Origin: PALSA-505 sp036501145
GTDB lineage: Bacteria; Actinomycetota; Actinomycetes; Streptosporangiales; Streptosporangiaceae
Reading direction: 5' to 3'
DNA: 64,000 nt
Assembly (NCBI GenBank): GCA_036501145.1
Contig: DASYAV010000160.1
Location: 15,392-79,391 of the forward strand
The notes under the pieces are model-generated. The model did no database searches. It saw only the letters and a program-made list of their open reading frames with translations, and was not told the origin of the DNA. The number at the start of each line of letters is the position of its first letter. Within the stretch, counting starts at the first letter, position 1. Made by a program: the position numbers and the translations under genes. Shown here one piece after another: positions 51,108 to 59,664 of the stretch.

Positions 51108-52646
51108 ATGAAAACGTTGCTGCAAGGCGTTCGGGGGACCACCCGGGGGCTCAGGAACTGGCCGCGCACCAGGCACCGCAGGCTGCTCGCCGCGGCCGCC
51201 GCGCTCGGCGTCACGATCGCGATCACCACCCCGCAGGCGGCCGGCGCCGCCCAGGGCGGCGTCACCTGGGCCGGCACGGCCGCGCACGCCGGCCGCGTCG
51301 CCACCACCGCGGGCGCGGCCCGCGGCATCACCACACCCACGGCCCGCGCCGCCACCACGGCGCACGCCGGCAGCACGGCCACTCACGCCAGACCGGCGCC
51401 GGCGGCCAGTGCGGTTCGGCTGACCGCCGCCCGCGCCGGCGCCACCGCCAGCGACGTGCCCGCCCCGCCGCCCGGCTGGACCACACAGTTCAGCGACGAC
51501 TTCAACGGCGCCGCGGGCACCGCACCGAACTCCGGCAACTGGCAGTACGACACCGGCCCCGGATCCAGCTTCGGCACCGGCGAGATCGAGACGATGACGA
51601 ACTCGACCAGCAACGGCTACCTGGACGGCAACGGCAACCTGGACCTCACCGCACTCGGTTCGGGCAGCTCGTGGACGTCCGCCCGGCTGCAGACGACGTC
51701 GGCGAACGTCGGCGCGCCGGCCGGCGGCGAGCTGGAGGTGACTGCCTCGATCCAGCAGCCCAACCCGGGTAACGGGCTCGGCTACTGGCCCGCGTTCTGG
51801 ATGCTCGGCCCCGGCCAGTGGCCGGAGAACGGCGAGATCGACATCATGGAGGACGTCAACGCGCTGTCCGAGCTGTCCGGCACGGTGCACTGCGGCGTCG
51901 ACCCCAACGGCCCGTGCCACGAGCCCGACGGCATCGGCAGCGGCCTGGTCGGCTGCTCCGGCTGCCAGACCGGCTACCACACGTACACGATGATCCTCAA
52001 CCGGACCAACCCGTCGGACGAGACGATCACTTTCTACCTGGACGGCAACGCCTACTTCAGCACGGACGAGAACACCGTCGGCGCCTCGACCTGGCAGGCC
52101 GCCTTCGACCACAACATGGCGATCATCTTCGACCTGGCCATGGGCGGCGCCTACCCGGACGGGGTGTGCAACTGCACCAGCCCGAGCGGTTCGACCACGT
52201 CGGGCGGCACGATGAGCGTCAACTACGTGGCCGCCTACACCACGTCCGGATCGGTCCAGGGTGGGGGCTCGGCGATAACCGGCTACGGCGGCCTGTGCGT
52301 GGACGTCCGCGGCGACAACTCGGCCAACCTCACCCCGGTGCAGGTGTACACGTGCAACGGCACCGAGGCGCAGCAGTGGACGGTGGTGCAGGCCGGCAGC
52401 ACGCTGCGCGCCCTCGGCAAGTGCCTGGACATCAACGCCGGCGGCACCGCGGACGGCACCACGGTGGACCTGTACGACTGCAACAACACCGCCGCGCAGG
52501 TCTGGATACCGCAATCCGGCGGCGCGCTGTACAACCCGCAGTCGAACAAATGCCTGGACGATACCGGCTATGGCGGGTCGGGCACCCAGCTGGAGATCTG
52601 GGACTGCACCGGCAACGCCAACCAGCAGTGGAACCTGCCCTCATAG
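51108..52646 (+). CDS. Secreted GH16 beta-glucanase with ricin-type CBM13
   Basis: 512 residues, GGAGGG before ATG. A long basic signal region (RTRHRRLLAAAAALGVTIAI to about residue 45) and an Ala/Thr-rich linker to 115 precede a GH16 domain with the catalytic ExDxxE in ENGEIDIMEDVN (about residue 245). The C-terminal 120 residues are a ricin B-like lectin with three repeats (CVDVRGDNSANLTPVQVYTC, CLDINAGGTADGTTVDLYDC, CLDDTGYGGSGTQLEIWDC), each ending in QxW. Likely a laminarinase or endo-1,3-beta-glucanase acting on fungal walls, which fits co-control with the chitinase. Confidence 0.92.
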   Translation: MKTLLQGVRGTTRGLRNWPRTRHRRLLAAAAALGVTIAITTPQAAGAAQGGVTWAGTAAHAGRVATTAGAARGITTPTARAATTAHAGSTATHARPAPAASAVRLTAARAGATASDVPAPPPGWTTQFSDDFNGAAGTAPNSGNWQYDTGPGSSFGTGEIETMTNSTSNGYLDGNGNLDLTALGSGSSWTSARLQTTSANVGAPAGGELEVTASIQQPNPGNGLGYWPAFWMLGPGQWPENGEIDIMEDVNALSELSGTVHCGVDPNGPCHEPDGIGSGLVGCSGCQTGYHTYTMILNRTNPSDETITFYLDGNAYFSTDENTVGASTWQAAFDHNMAIIFDLAMGGAYPDGVCNCTSPSGSTTSGGTMSVNYVAAYTTSGSVQGGGSAITGYGGLCVDVRGDNSANLTPVQVYTCNGTEAQQWTVVQAGSTLRALGKCLDINAGGTADGTTVDLYDCNNTAAQVWIPQSGGALYNPQSNKCLDDTGYGGSGTQLEIWDCTGNANQQWNLPS

Positions 52647-52751
52647 CCCCTGAAAATAGCCAACCCTGAACCAGGGCGCTGCCCCTGAGCCCGGCCTCCT
52701 CCCCGGGCCGGGGCACGGCGCCAGCCGGCGCCACGGCGCCCTGACCCCGCT

Positions 52752-52786
52752 CACCCGGCCGCCTTGAGAACCTGGGCGGCCGGGTG
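52752..52786. terminator. Bidirectional terminator
   Basis: Perfect 12-bp stem CACCCGGCCGCC and GGCGGCCGGGTG with an 11-nt loop, between the convergent GH16 and pgi genes. Confidence 0.82.
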
Positions 52787-52807
52787 GCGGGGCGCACCGC
52801 GTACCCG

Positions 52808-54436
52808 TCAGCCGTTCTTCAGCGCGCGGTAGTGCCGGATGAGCGCGTTGGTGGACGAGTCGTGCCGCAGGTCCGGCTCCGCGGGGCTCTCCAGCTCGGG
52901 GGCGATCTGCTTGGCCAGCGACTTGCCGAGTTCCACGCCCCACTGGTCGAACGAGTCGATGTCCCAGATCGCGCCCTGGGTGAACACGCTGTGCTCGTAC
53001 AGCGCGATCAGCGTGCCGAGCAGCCGCGGGGTGAGCACCTCGGCCATGATCACGTTGGTCGGCCGGTTACCCTCCATCACCCGGTGCGGCACCACGTTCT
53101 CCGGGGTGCCTTCGGCGCGCACCTCTTCCTCGGTCTTGCCGAACGCCAGCGCCTGGGCCTGTGCGAACACGTTGGAGTTGAGCAGGTCGTGGTGGTCGCG
53201 CAGCGGGTTGAGTGACTTGCCGAAGGCGATCAGGTCCAGCGGGATCAGCTTGGTGCCCTGGTGGATGAGCTGGAAGAAGCTGTGCTGACCGTTGGTGCAC
53301 GGCTCGCCCCAGTACACCGCGCTGGTCTGGTAGTCCACGTGCCTGCCGTCCAGCGTGACGTGCTTGCCGTTGGATTCCATGGTGAGCTGCTGCAGGTAGG
53401 CGGGGAACCGCTTCAGGTACTGCTCGTAGGGCATGACGCCGATCGTCTCGGCGCCGAAGAAGTTGCCGTACCAGACGGCCAGCAGCCCGAGCAGGACCGG
53501 CAGATTGGCCTCCAGCGGCGCGGTGCGGAAGTGCTCGTCCATGGCGTGGAACCCGGCGAGCATCTCGGCGAACTGGCCCGGCCCTATCGCGATCATGGTG
53601 GACAGCCCGATGGCGGAGTCCATCGAGTAGCGGCCGCCCACCCAGTCCCAGAAGCCGAACATGTTGGCGGTGTCGATGCCGAACTCCGACACCCGCTCGG
53701 CGTTCGTGGACACCGCCACGAAGTGCCTGGCCACCGCGGCCTCACCGAGCGCGGCCACCACCCAGTCCCGCGCCGAGGTGGCGTTGGTCAGCGTCTCCAG
53801 CGTGCCGAACGTCTTGGAGGAGATGATGAACAGCGTCTCGTCCGGGGCCAGATCCTGGGTCGCCTCGACGAAGTCGGTGGCGTCCACGTTGGACACGTAG
53901 CGGAACGTCATCGCCCGGTCGGTGTAGTGCCGCAGCGCCTCGTAGGCCATCACCGGGCCCAGGTCGGAGCCGCCGATGCCGATGTTGACCACGTTGCGGA
54001 TCCGCTTGCCGGTGGCTCCCTGCCACGCCCCGGACCGCACCTGATCGGCGAACCCGCGCATCCGGTCCAGCACCTCATGCACCTGCGCCACCACGTCCTC
54101 GCCGTCCACCACCAGCGAGGCGTCCCTGGGCATCCGCAGCGCCACGTGCAGCACCGCCCGGTTCTCCGACACGTTGATGTGCTCGCCGCGGAACATCGCG
54201 TCCCGGCGCCCGGCCACCCCGGACTCGGCGGCCAGCTCCACCAGCAGCCGCATGGTCTCGTCGGTGACCCGGTTCTTGGAGTAGTCGAGGTACAGCCCGG
54301 CCGCCTGCGCGGTCAGCCGCTCGCCGCGCCCGGGGTCGGTGTCGAACAGCTCACGCAGCGTGCGGCCGGCGATCTCGCCGTGGTGGCGCTCGAGCGCCTG
54401 CCAGGCCTTGCGCTCCCGCAACGGCGTCCCGGGCAT
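52808..54436 (-). CDS. pgi: Glucose-6-phosphate isomerase
   Basis: 542 residues, full length for the bacterial/eukaryotic PGI. VVNIGIGGSDLGPVMAYEAL, FIISSKTFGTLETLTNA (phosphate loop), MESNGKHVTLDG, GEPCTNGQHSFFQLIHQGTK and QWGVELGKSLA are the diagnostic segments. Interconverts glucose-6-phosphate and fructose-6-phosphate in the cytoplasm. Single gene, convergent with the glucanase; no neighbouring pentose-phosphate genes. Confidence 0.97.
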   Translation of the reverse strand: MPGTPLRERKAWQALERHHGEIAGRTLRELFDTDPGRGERLTAQAAGLYLDYSKNRVTDETMRLLVELAAESGVAGRRDAMFRGEHINVSENRAVLHVALRMPRDASLVVDGEDVVAQVHEVLDRMRGFADQVRSGAWQGATGKRIRNVVNIGIGGSDLGPVMAYEALRHYTDRAMTFRYVSNVDATDFVEATQDLAPDETLFIISSKTFGTLETLTNATSARDWVVAALGEAAVARHFVAVSTNAERVSEFGIDTANMFGFWDWVGGRYSMDSAIGLSTMIAIGPGQFAEMLAGFHAMDEHFRTAPLEANLPVLLGLLAVWYGNFFGAETIGVMPYEQYLKRFPAYLQQLTMESNGKHVTLDGRHVDYQTSAVYWGEPCTNGQHSFFQLIHQGTKLIPLDLIAFGKSLNPLRDHHDLLNSNVFAQAQALAFGKTEEEVRAEGTPENVVPHRVMEGNRPTNVIMAEVLTPRLLGTLIALYEHSVFTQGAIWDIDSFDQWGVELGKSLAKQIAPELESPAEPDLRHDSSTNALIRHYRALKNG

Positions 54437-54527
54437 GAGAGTCTCCTTCGGTCAGTTGGCGTTGCCTGCCACCGCCTATCCCACCACCAACCCGCCCGCC
54501 CGGTAGCCACCGGGTACAAAGGGGCGG

Positions 54528-54710
54528 GTGGACCCGGTAACCGCGCTGCGCAAGATCGCGTTCCAGCTGGAACGCGCCCGCGAGCCCACCTACCGGGTGC
54601 GCGCGTTCCGCCGGGCCGCCCAGGCCGTGCAGAATCTCCCGCCCGGCGAACTCGGCCGCCGTATCGCCGACGGAACGCTGCCCGAGGTGCCCGGAATCGG
54701 CCCGGATTAG
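54528..54710 (+). pseudogene. N-terminal relic of a PolX/PHP-domain protein
   Basis: 60 codons from GTG: MDPVTALRKIAFQLERAREP, then TYRVRAFRRAAQAVQNLPPG and LPEVPGIGPD, then a stop. This matches the start of bacterial DNA polymerase X/PHP hydrolase proteins (helix-hairpin-helix GIGP segment), normally 330-580 residues. Everything after GIG is missing and the convergent regulator gene starts 27 nt later, so a deletion removed the rest. Confidence 0.6.
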
Positions 54711-54736
54711 CCAGCCAGGCGGCGGGCTGGACACGG

Positions 54737-56851
54737 TCAGGCGACGATGGACTGCTCCAGGGTAAGCAGCCGGCGTGGCGGCGGCAGGCCGAGTTCGGCC
54801 AGCACGGCCCTGGCCCGGCGCACCACGGTCAGCGCGGCGCCGCGCCGGTCCTGCTCGAGCAGCGTGCTGGCGGTGCGCAGGTAGCGTTCGTCGTCGTAGG
54901 GCGCCAGGTCGATGGTGAGCTCCAGGATCCGGCGGGTCTCGTCCAGGTCGCCACGCTGCGCGGCGGCGTCCGCGCACAGGTCGAGCAGCCGCAGCATGGT
55001 CCGCCTGGTGTGCTCGCGGGGGAGTTCGGCCCATTCCTCGTACGGGTCCCCGGCCAGCAGGTCGCCGCGGTAGCGGGCGATGGCCGCGCGAGCCACCGCG
55101 ACCGCCAGCGCCGGCTCGGCCGGCCACAGCGCCAGCGCCCGGCGGCCCTCGGCCTCGAACTGGGTCAGGTCCACCCGGATCTCCGGCGCCAGCCGGAGCA
55201 GCTCCCCGGCCCGGACGATCACCTCGCCGGCCTCGGCCCGCTGCCGGTTCAGCACGGTGCGCAGCCGGTTCCGCCCGGCCTCCCGGCCCGCGTCCGGCCA
55301 CAGCGCCTCGATCGCCGCGTCGGCCGGCAACTGGCCGCCGGACACGGCGACCAGCTTGAGCAGCTGGGTGCCCTGCCCGGCCGTCAGCGGCACCGGCCGG
55401 CCGCCGCGGGTGAGGCCGAACGGCCCCAGCACCGACAGCGACACCGGCAGCGAGGCCGCTTCCAGCGCCAGCGCCGCGGGCTGCCCGGTCTCGGCGGCCA
55501 GCCCGAGCAGCTCCTCGGTGATCGCGCCCTCCCTGGTCAGCGGCAGCTGCGGCAGGCCGAGCCGCGCCGCCTCCTCGAACGCCCGCGCCGCCAGCGCGCC
55601 CGCCCCGGCGTCGCCGCGGCGGTATGCGGCGTAGGCCCGCAGCAGGGTGAGCCGCCAGTACTCGCGCGGGTCGACCCGGGCCCCCGGCGCGGCCAGCAGG
55701 CGTTCCTCGGCCAGCACCGGGTCGCCGTGCCTGGCCAGCAGCGCACCCTCGGCCACCGCGATCACCGGCTCGCCGTCCAGCGGGTTCTGCTGCGCCCGGC
55801 GCAGGTAGTCCACGGCCAGCGCGCTGTGCCCGACCCGGTCCAGGTTGTCGGCGGCGTCGGCGAGGAAGTCCGCCGCGGCCGGGCCCCACCAGTCGCCTTT
55901 GTGCGTCTCGGCCTGCCGGATCTGCTCGAGCGTCTCGTCCGCGTCCCGCCGGTGTGAGGCGGAGATGGCCAGTTCCCAGTGCCCGTAGGCGAGCAGCACC
56001 TCGTCGCGCAGCTCCGCGCCGACCCGCAGCACGTCCCGCACGTCGGCCTGGACCTGGTCGAAGCGAGCCAGTTCCAGGCACACCTCGGCGTGGTAGATGA
56101 GCAGGTAGGCCCACCGGCGCGGCTGGTCCACCACGGTGGCCAGGCCGGCCTCCAGCCGCTCCAGCGCGCTGTGCGCCCGGCCTTGCGCGTAGTCGATCCA
56201 CACCGCCTGGTAGGGCACAAGCCCGGCCCGGGCGCCGCGCATGCCGAGCCGCTCGTAGAGCTGGGCCGCCTGGCCGAAGTAGCCGTCCGCGTCGCGCAGC
56301 GCGGCCAGGTCCCGCCGCCCGGCGGCGTCGCGGTGCTGGCAGGTGGTGCGGCCCAGCGCGGAGTACCCCCGGGCCCGGGTCAGCAGCTCGCCGGGCCCAG
56401 CGGCGGCCAGTATCCGCAGCACCGCCTGCTCGGCCTGGCCGAAGCCGCCCTCCCGGATCAGGTCGGTGGCCCGCTCGATCTCGATGCTCCGGGTCAGCGC
56501 GCTGTCCCGGTGGCCCGCCGCGATGGCCGAGACCCGGTCCAGCGCGGTGCTCTTGGCCTCGAACAGCCCGGCCGCGTCGGCGATCCTGGCGTAGTGCGCG
56601 AGCAGGCCGGGATGCGCCTCGATGGCCTCGGCGGGCAGCCGGTCCACGATCGCCTGGATCTCCAGCACGTCCAGCGCCTCCAGCTGGCTGGGCGGGGTGC
56701 CGGCCAGCAGCTGGGCCGCCGCGCCGGGGTCGCCGCAGGCCAGCAGCATCTGCAGCGCGGCGCCGAGCTGGCCGCGCTCGGCGTAGACCGCCGCCGCCCG
56801 GCGCAGCGCGCCGCCGTCCGGCCCGCCGAGCGAGGCCAGGTGGTCGCGCAC
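54737..56851 (-). CDS. SARP/BTAD regulator, C-terminal part of a frameshifted MalT-SARP gene
   Basis: 704 residues in this frame. The first 470 are TPR-like helical repeats (QAIVDRLPAEAIEAHPGLLA, WAYLLIYHAEVCLELARF); then a winged-helix OmpR/SARP domain (LSVLGPFGLTRGGRPVPLTA, QLPADAAIEALWPDAGREAG) and a bacterial transcriptional activation domain of three helix pairs. Its N-terminal ATPase is encoded immediately upstream in another frame. In intact relatives the order is ATPase-TPR-SARP-BTAD in about 1000 residues. The start at 56851 is only where this frame opens. Confidence 0.75.
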   Translation of the reverse strand: MRDHLASLGGPDGGALRRAAAVYAERGQLGAALQMLLACGDPGAAAQLLAGTPPSQLEALDVLEIQAIVDRLPAEAIEAHPGLLAHYARIADAAGLFEAKSTALDRVSAIAAGHRDSALTRSIEIERATDLIREGGFGQAEQAVLRILAAAGPGELLTRARGYSALGRTTCQHRDAAGRRDLAALRDADGYFGQAAQLYERLGMRGARAGLVPYQAVWIDYAQGRAHSALERLEAGLATVVDQPRRWAYLLIYHAEVCLELARFDQVQADVRDVLRVGAELRDEVLLAYGHWELAISASHRRDADETLEQIRQAETHKGDWWGPAAADFLADAADNLDRVGHSALAVDYLRRAQQNPLDGEPVIAVAEGALLARHGDPVLAEERLLAAPGARVDPREYWRLTLLRAYAAYRRGDAGAGALAARAFEEAARLGLPQLPLTREGAITEELLGLAAETGQPAALALEAASLPVSLSVLGPFGLTRGGRPVPLTAGQGTQLLKLVAVSGGQLPADAAIEALWPDAGREAGRNRLRTVLNRQRAEAGEVIVRAGELLRLAPEIRVDLTQFEAEGRRALALWPAEPALAVAVARAAIARYRGDLLAGDPYEEWAELPREHTRRTMLRLLDLCADAAAQRGDLDETRRILELTIDLAPYDDERYLRTASTLLEQDRRGAALTVVRRARAVLAELGLPPPRRLLTLEQSIVA

Positions 56852-56869
56852 CGGGCCGGGCAGGTCCCA

Positions 56870-57746
56870 CCAGCCGGCCCGGCGTGAACGGGATGCCGGC
56901 CCTCAGCGCGGCGTCGAAGCAGCCCGCCGCGCCGGCCGCCGCATCCACCACGATCGCGTCGAGCAGCGGCAGCCTGGCCAGCTGCGCCAGCATCGGCCGC
57001 CGGTCCGGCGGCAGCGCGGTCAGCGCCTCGTCCAGGATGGCCGCCACCACCCCCGCCCTGCGGTCCGCGCCGCCGGCCACCCGGGCCAGGCTGGCCACGT
57101 CTTCCCCGGTCCGCCGGGCGCGCGCCGCGGCCAGCGCCGCCGCGGCGGTCCAGCCCGCGGTGACCAGCTCCAGCGCGGCGACGTCACCGGCATCCACCTC
57201 GAGCCCGAAGCCGGACCGGCACAGCCGCAGCGTCTCGTCCGGGCGCAGTGCCAGATCCGCCGCCGTCAGCTGCAGGCAGTCGGCCCGGCGCAGCCGCTGG
57301 GTTCCGTCCGGCAGGTGCCGGGCCAGCACGACCAGATGCTGGCCAGGGCGAAGCCGTTCGGCAATCCGCTCGATCAGTGCCCCGCTGCCCCGGTCAGCGT
57401 GATGCGCATCGTCGACGACGAACGTGCAGGACTCCTCGGCCAGCGCGCCGAGCAGCAGGTCGACCGCGCCGGCCGGGTCGTCGCCGGCCTCGGCCATGGC
57501 GGCCGCCGCGCCGGGGAAACCGGCCTGCGCCACCGCGGTGCGCAGCCGGGCGGCGAACAGCCGGGCCGGGGCACCGCCCTCGTGCAGCGCGACTTCGATG
57601 CCGACCGACCGCCAGGCGTCCACCAGTTCGGCCGCCAGCACGGTCTTGCCGTAGCCGGCCGCCGCCTCGGCCAGCACCACGCTGGCCTCCAGGCACGGCC
57701 CGGTCAGCCGGGGGCGCGGGACATGGTGCGGCGGCAGACGAGTCAA
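56870..57746 (-). pseudogene. MalT-type ATPase N-terminal part of the same regulator, out of frame
   Basis: About 290 codons from TTG at 57746: VVLAEAAAGYGKTVLAAELV is the Walker A, CTFVVDDAHHADRGSGALIE the Walker B. The last matching residues are GCFDAALRAGIPFTP; the protein should continue RAGWWDLPGPVRDHLASLGG, which is present one base out of frame at about 56875. One net single-base frameshift therefore splits one gene. Convergent PolX relic and intact pgi follow. Confidence 0.65.
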
Positions 57747-57876
57747 CTACAGCCCCCCGCTCCCTGGCCCCGGCGCTCTGCTGCCGAGATTACTCCGGCG
57801 GGCGCGGAAGTGACCTCCGTGATCGCGGGCACTTCCTGGTGCGCTGGCACCAACGGGCGTCCACGAGGATGAGTGG

Positions 57877-58506
57877 GTGAAATGGGCCGGGGCTGGCGGA
57901 CATGTAGCTGGTGTGAAACGAGCTCCGCTCAGTGACCCGCGCCCGGTCTCCGGCGACGACCGGCGGCAGCGGTTCGAGACCGTGTACGCGGCCAGCCACG
58001 GCCCGGTGCTGGGGTACGTGCTGCGCCGCACCGCGAACCCGGACGACGCCGCCGACGTCATCGCCGAAACCTTCCTGACCGCCTGGCGGCGGCTGGACGA
58101 CGTGCCGCCCGGCGACGCCGCGCGGCTGTGGCTGTACGGCGTGGCCCGCCGCGTGCTGGCCAACCACCACCGGGGCGAGCGGCGCCGGTCCGCGCTGGCC
58201 GACCGGCTGCGTGCCGACCTGGCCGCCGCGCCACCCCCACCGCAGTTCACCGGGGAACTGGCCGGCCTCGCCCGCGCCTTCCGGCGGCTGCCCGAGGCCG
58301 ACCGCGAGCTGCTCGCGCTGGCCGGCTGGGAAGGCCTGGACGCCGGGCAGATCGCGGTCACGCTGGGCTGCTCGCGCAACGCCGTCCGGATCCGGCTGCA
58401 CCGCGCGCGCCGCCGGATCGCCGCCGAACTCGCCAGGGACGCGGCCTGGCCGCAGCCCGGTCCCGCGCCCGCCGCCAAGGCCAAGGCCAAGGGAGATCTC
58501 GCATGA
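57877..58506 (+). CDS. ECF-type RNA polymerase sigma factor
   Basis: 209 residues from GTG at 57877 (GAGG 8 nt upstream), or 197 from GTG at 57913. Region 2: FETVYAASHGPVLGYVLRRT, NPDDAADVIAETFLTAWRRL; region 4: AFRRLPEADRELLALAGWEG, AGQIAVTLGCSRNAVRIRLH. Ala/Lys-rich tail. Divergent from the MalT-SARP gene; its stop overlaps the next start (ATGA), so the downstream membrane protein is the likely anti-sigma factor or signal partner. Confidence 0.9.
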   Translation: MKWAGAGGHVAGVKRAPLSDPRPVSGDDRRQRFETVYAASHGPVLGYVLRRTANPDDAADVIAETFLTAWRRLDDVPPGDAARLWLYGVARRVLANHHRGERRRSALADRLRADLAAAPPPPQFTGELAGLARAFRRLPEADRELLALAGWEGLDAGQIAVTLGCSRNAVRIRLHRARRRIAAELARDAAWPQPGPAPAAKAKAKGDLA

Positions 58507-59597
58507 ACCCGGTCAGCCGCATCGCCCCGGTGTCGGACGCCGACGCCGCCCGCATGGTCAGCCCACGCACCACCGCCGACCTGGCCGAGCGAATCATGGC
58601 TACGCCCGCGCCCACGGCCGCCACCTCAGGCCGTGCCACCTCAGGCCGTGCCACCTCAGGCCGTGCCGCCTCAGGCCGTGCCGCCTCCGGCCGCTCCGGC
58701 CGCTCCGCCTCCGGTCACAGCACCCCGGAGCCCGGCCGTGGCGTCCCCCCGCGCGGGCCGCGGCACGTCCGGCGCTGGGCGGGCGGTCTGGCGGCCGCGG
58801 CCGCGCTGGCCGTCGCGGCGCTCGTCGTCAGCTCGCTCGGCCATCCCGGCCAGAAGCTGGGCCCGGTCTCCGTCGGGCCGCCGAAAGCCGAGGCGGCGGC
58901 GCTGTCCTTCACCAGGCACGCCGGCTACATCGACGTGACCGTGCGCAACCCGGTGGCCGACCCGAAGATCTACGCCGCCGAGTTCGCCGCCCACCACCTG
59001 CACATCACGCTGAAGATGGTCCCGGTGTCCCCATCGCTCATCGGCACCGTCATCTACGTGGGCACCAGCAGCGGCGCCACCAGCATCGGCACGATCACCG
59101 CCCGGGGCCGATGCTGGACCGGCGGAGCGGGCAGCGCCTGCCCGGTGGGGCTCCGCGTCCCGCTCGGCTTCCACGGCACCGCCGACTTCGTCTTCGGCCG
59201 GGCCGCCCGGCCCGGCGAGCAGTACGAAAGCACCGGCCTGGTCACCTCGCGCGGCGAGGTCATGCACGGCCTGGCCTACCGCGGCAAGACCGTCCCGGCG
59301 GTGCTGGCCATGCTGCGCGCCCGGCAGGTGACCGTCGCGCGGTACCGGTACATGTACGCCACGGGCGTGCCCTGCGGTAAGTCACCGCATCGCGTCCCCG
59401 GCTCCTGGCGGGTCTATTCCGCCGACCCCTGGGCCCCGCACCAGGTCATGCTGTGGGTCGGCCCGCCGGCCGGGACACACATCCCGGGCTGTCCCACACG
59501 GATAGGGACACTCTCTCCCAACCCGACACCGTCCGCGTCCCCGTCCGCGTCCCCGTCCCCATCCGCGTCCCCATCCGCGTCCCTGACCGGCCGCTGA
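58503..59597 (+). CDS. Membrane protein coupled to the ECF sigma factor (probable anti-sigma-like partner)
   Basis: 364 residues. N-terminal cytoplasmic part of about 90 residues includes a run of TSGRA/ASGRA repeats (15-bp DNA unit CACCTCAGGCCGTGC, five copies at 58621-58700). One TM helix (WAGGLAAAAALAVAALVVSS, about 93-112), then a 220-residue extracytoplasmic domain with three cysteines (CWTGG, CPVG, PCGK) and a SPSASPS-rich end. No ZAS zinc motif is seen, so it is not a classical anti-sigma factor. Start overlaps the sigma stop by 4 nt. Confidence 0.72.
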   Translation: MNPVSRIAPVSDADAARMVSPRTTADLAERIMATPAPTAATSGRATSGRATSGRAASGRAASGRSGRSASGHSTPEPGRGVPPRGPRHVRRWAGGLAAAAALAVAALVVSSLGHPGQKLGPVSVGPPKAEAAALSFTRHAGYIDVTVRNPVADPKIYAAEFAAHHLHITLKMVPVSPSLIGTVIYVGTSSGATSIGTITARGRCWTGGAGSACPVGLRVPLGFHGTADFVFGRAARPGEQYESTGLVTSRGEVMHGLAYRGKTVPAVLAMLRARQVTVARYRYMYATGVPCGKSPHRVPGSWRVYSADPWAPHQVMLWVGPPAGTHIPGCPTRIGTLSPNPTPSASPSASPSPSASPSASLTGR

Positions 59598-59603
59598 GCC
59601 GCT

Positions 59604-59643
59604 CCGTCCGCCCGGCCCGCCGTTGAGCGGGCCGGGCGGACGG
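59604..59643. terminator. Bidirectional terminator
   Basis: Perfect 17-bp stem CCGTCCGCCCGGCCCGC and GCGGGCCGGGCGGACGG with a 6-nt loop, between the convergent sigma-partner and acyl-CoA synthetase genes. Strongest terminator in the window. Confidence 0.85.
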
Positions 59644-59664
59644 CTGTGTGGCTTACCGTGTCGA

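Noticed and set aside
53261..55957. 898-codon plus-strand open frame
   Set aside because: Runs antisense through pgi and then the SARP gene; low-complexity His/Arg/Gly translation and no start signal.
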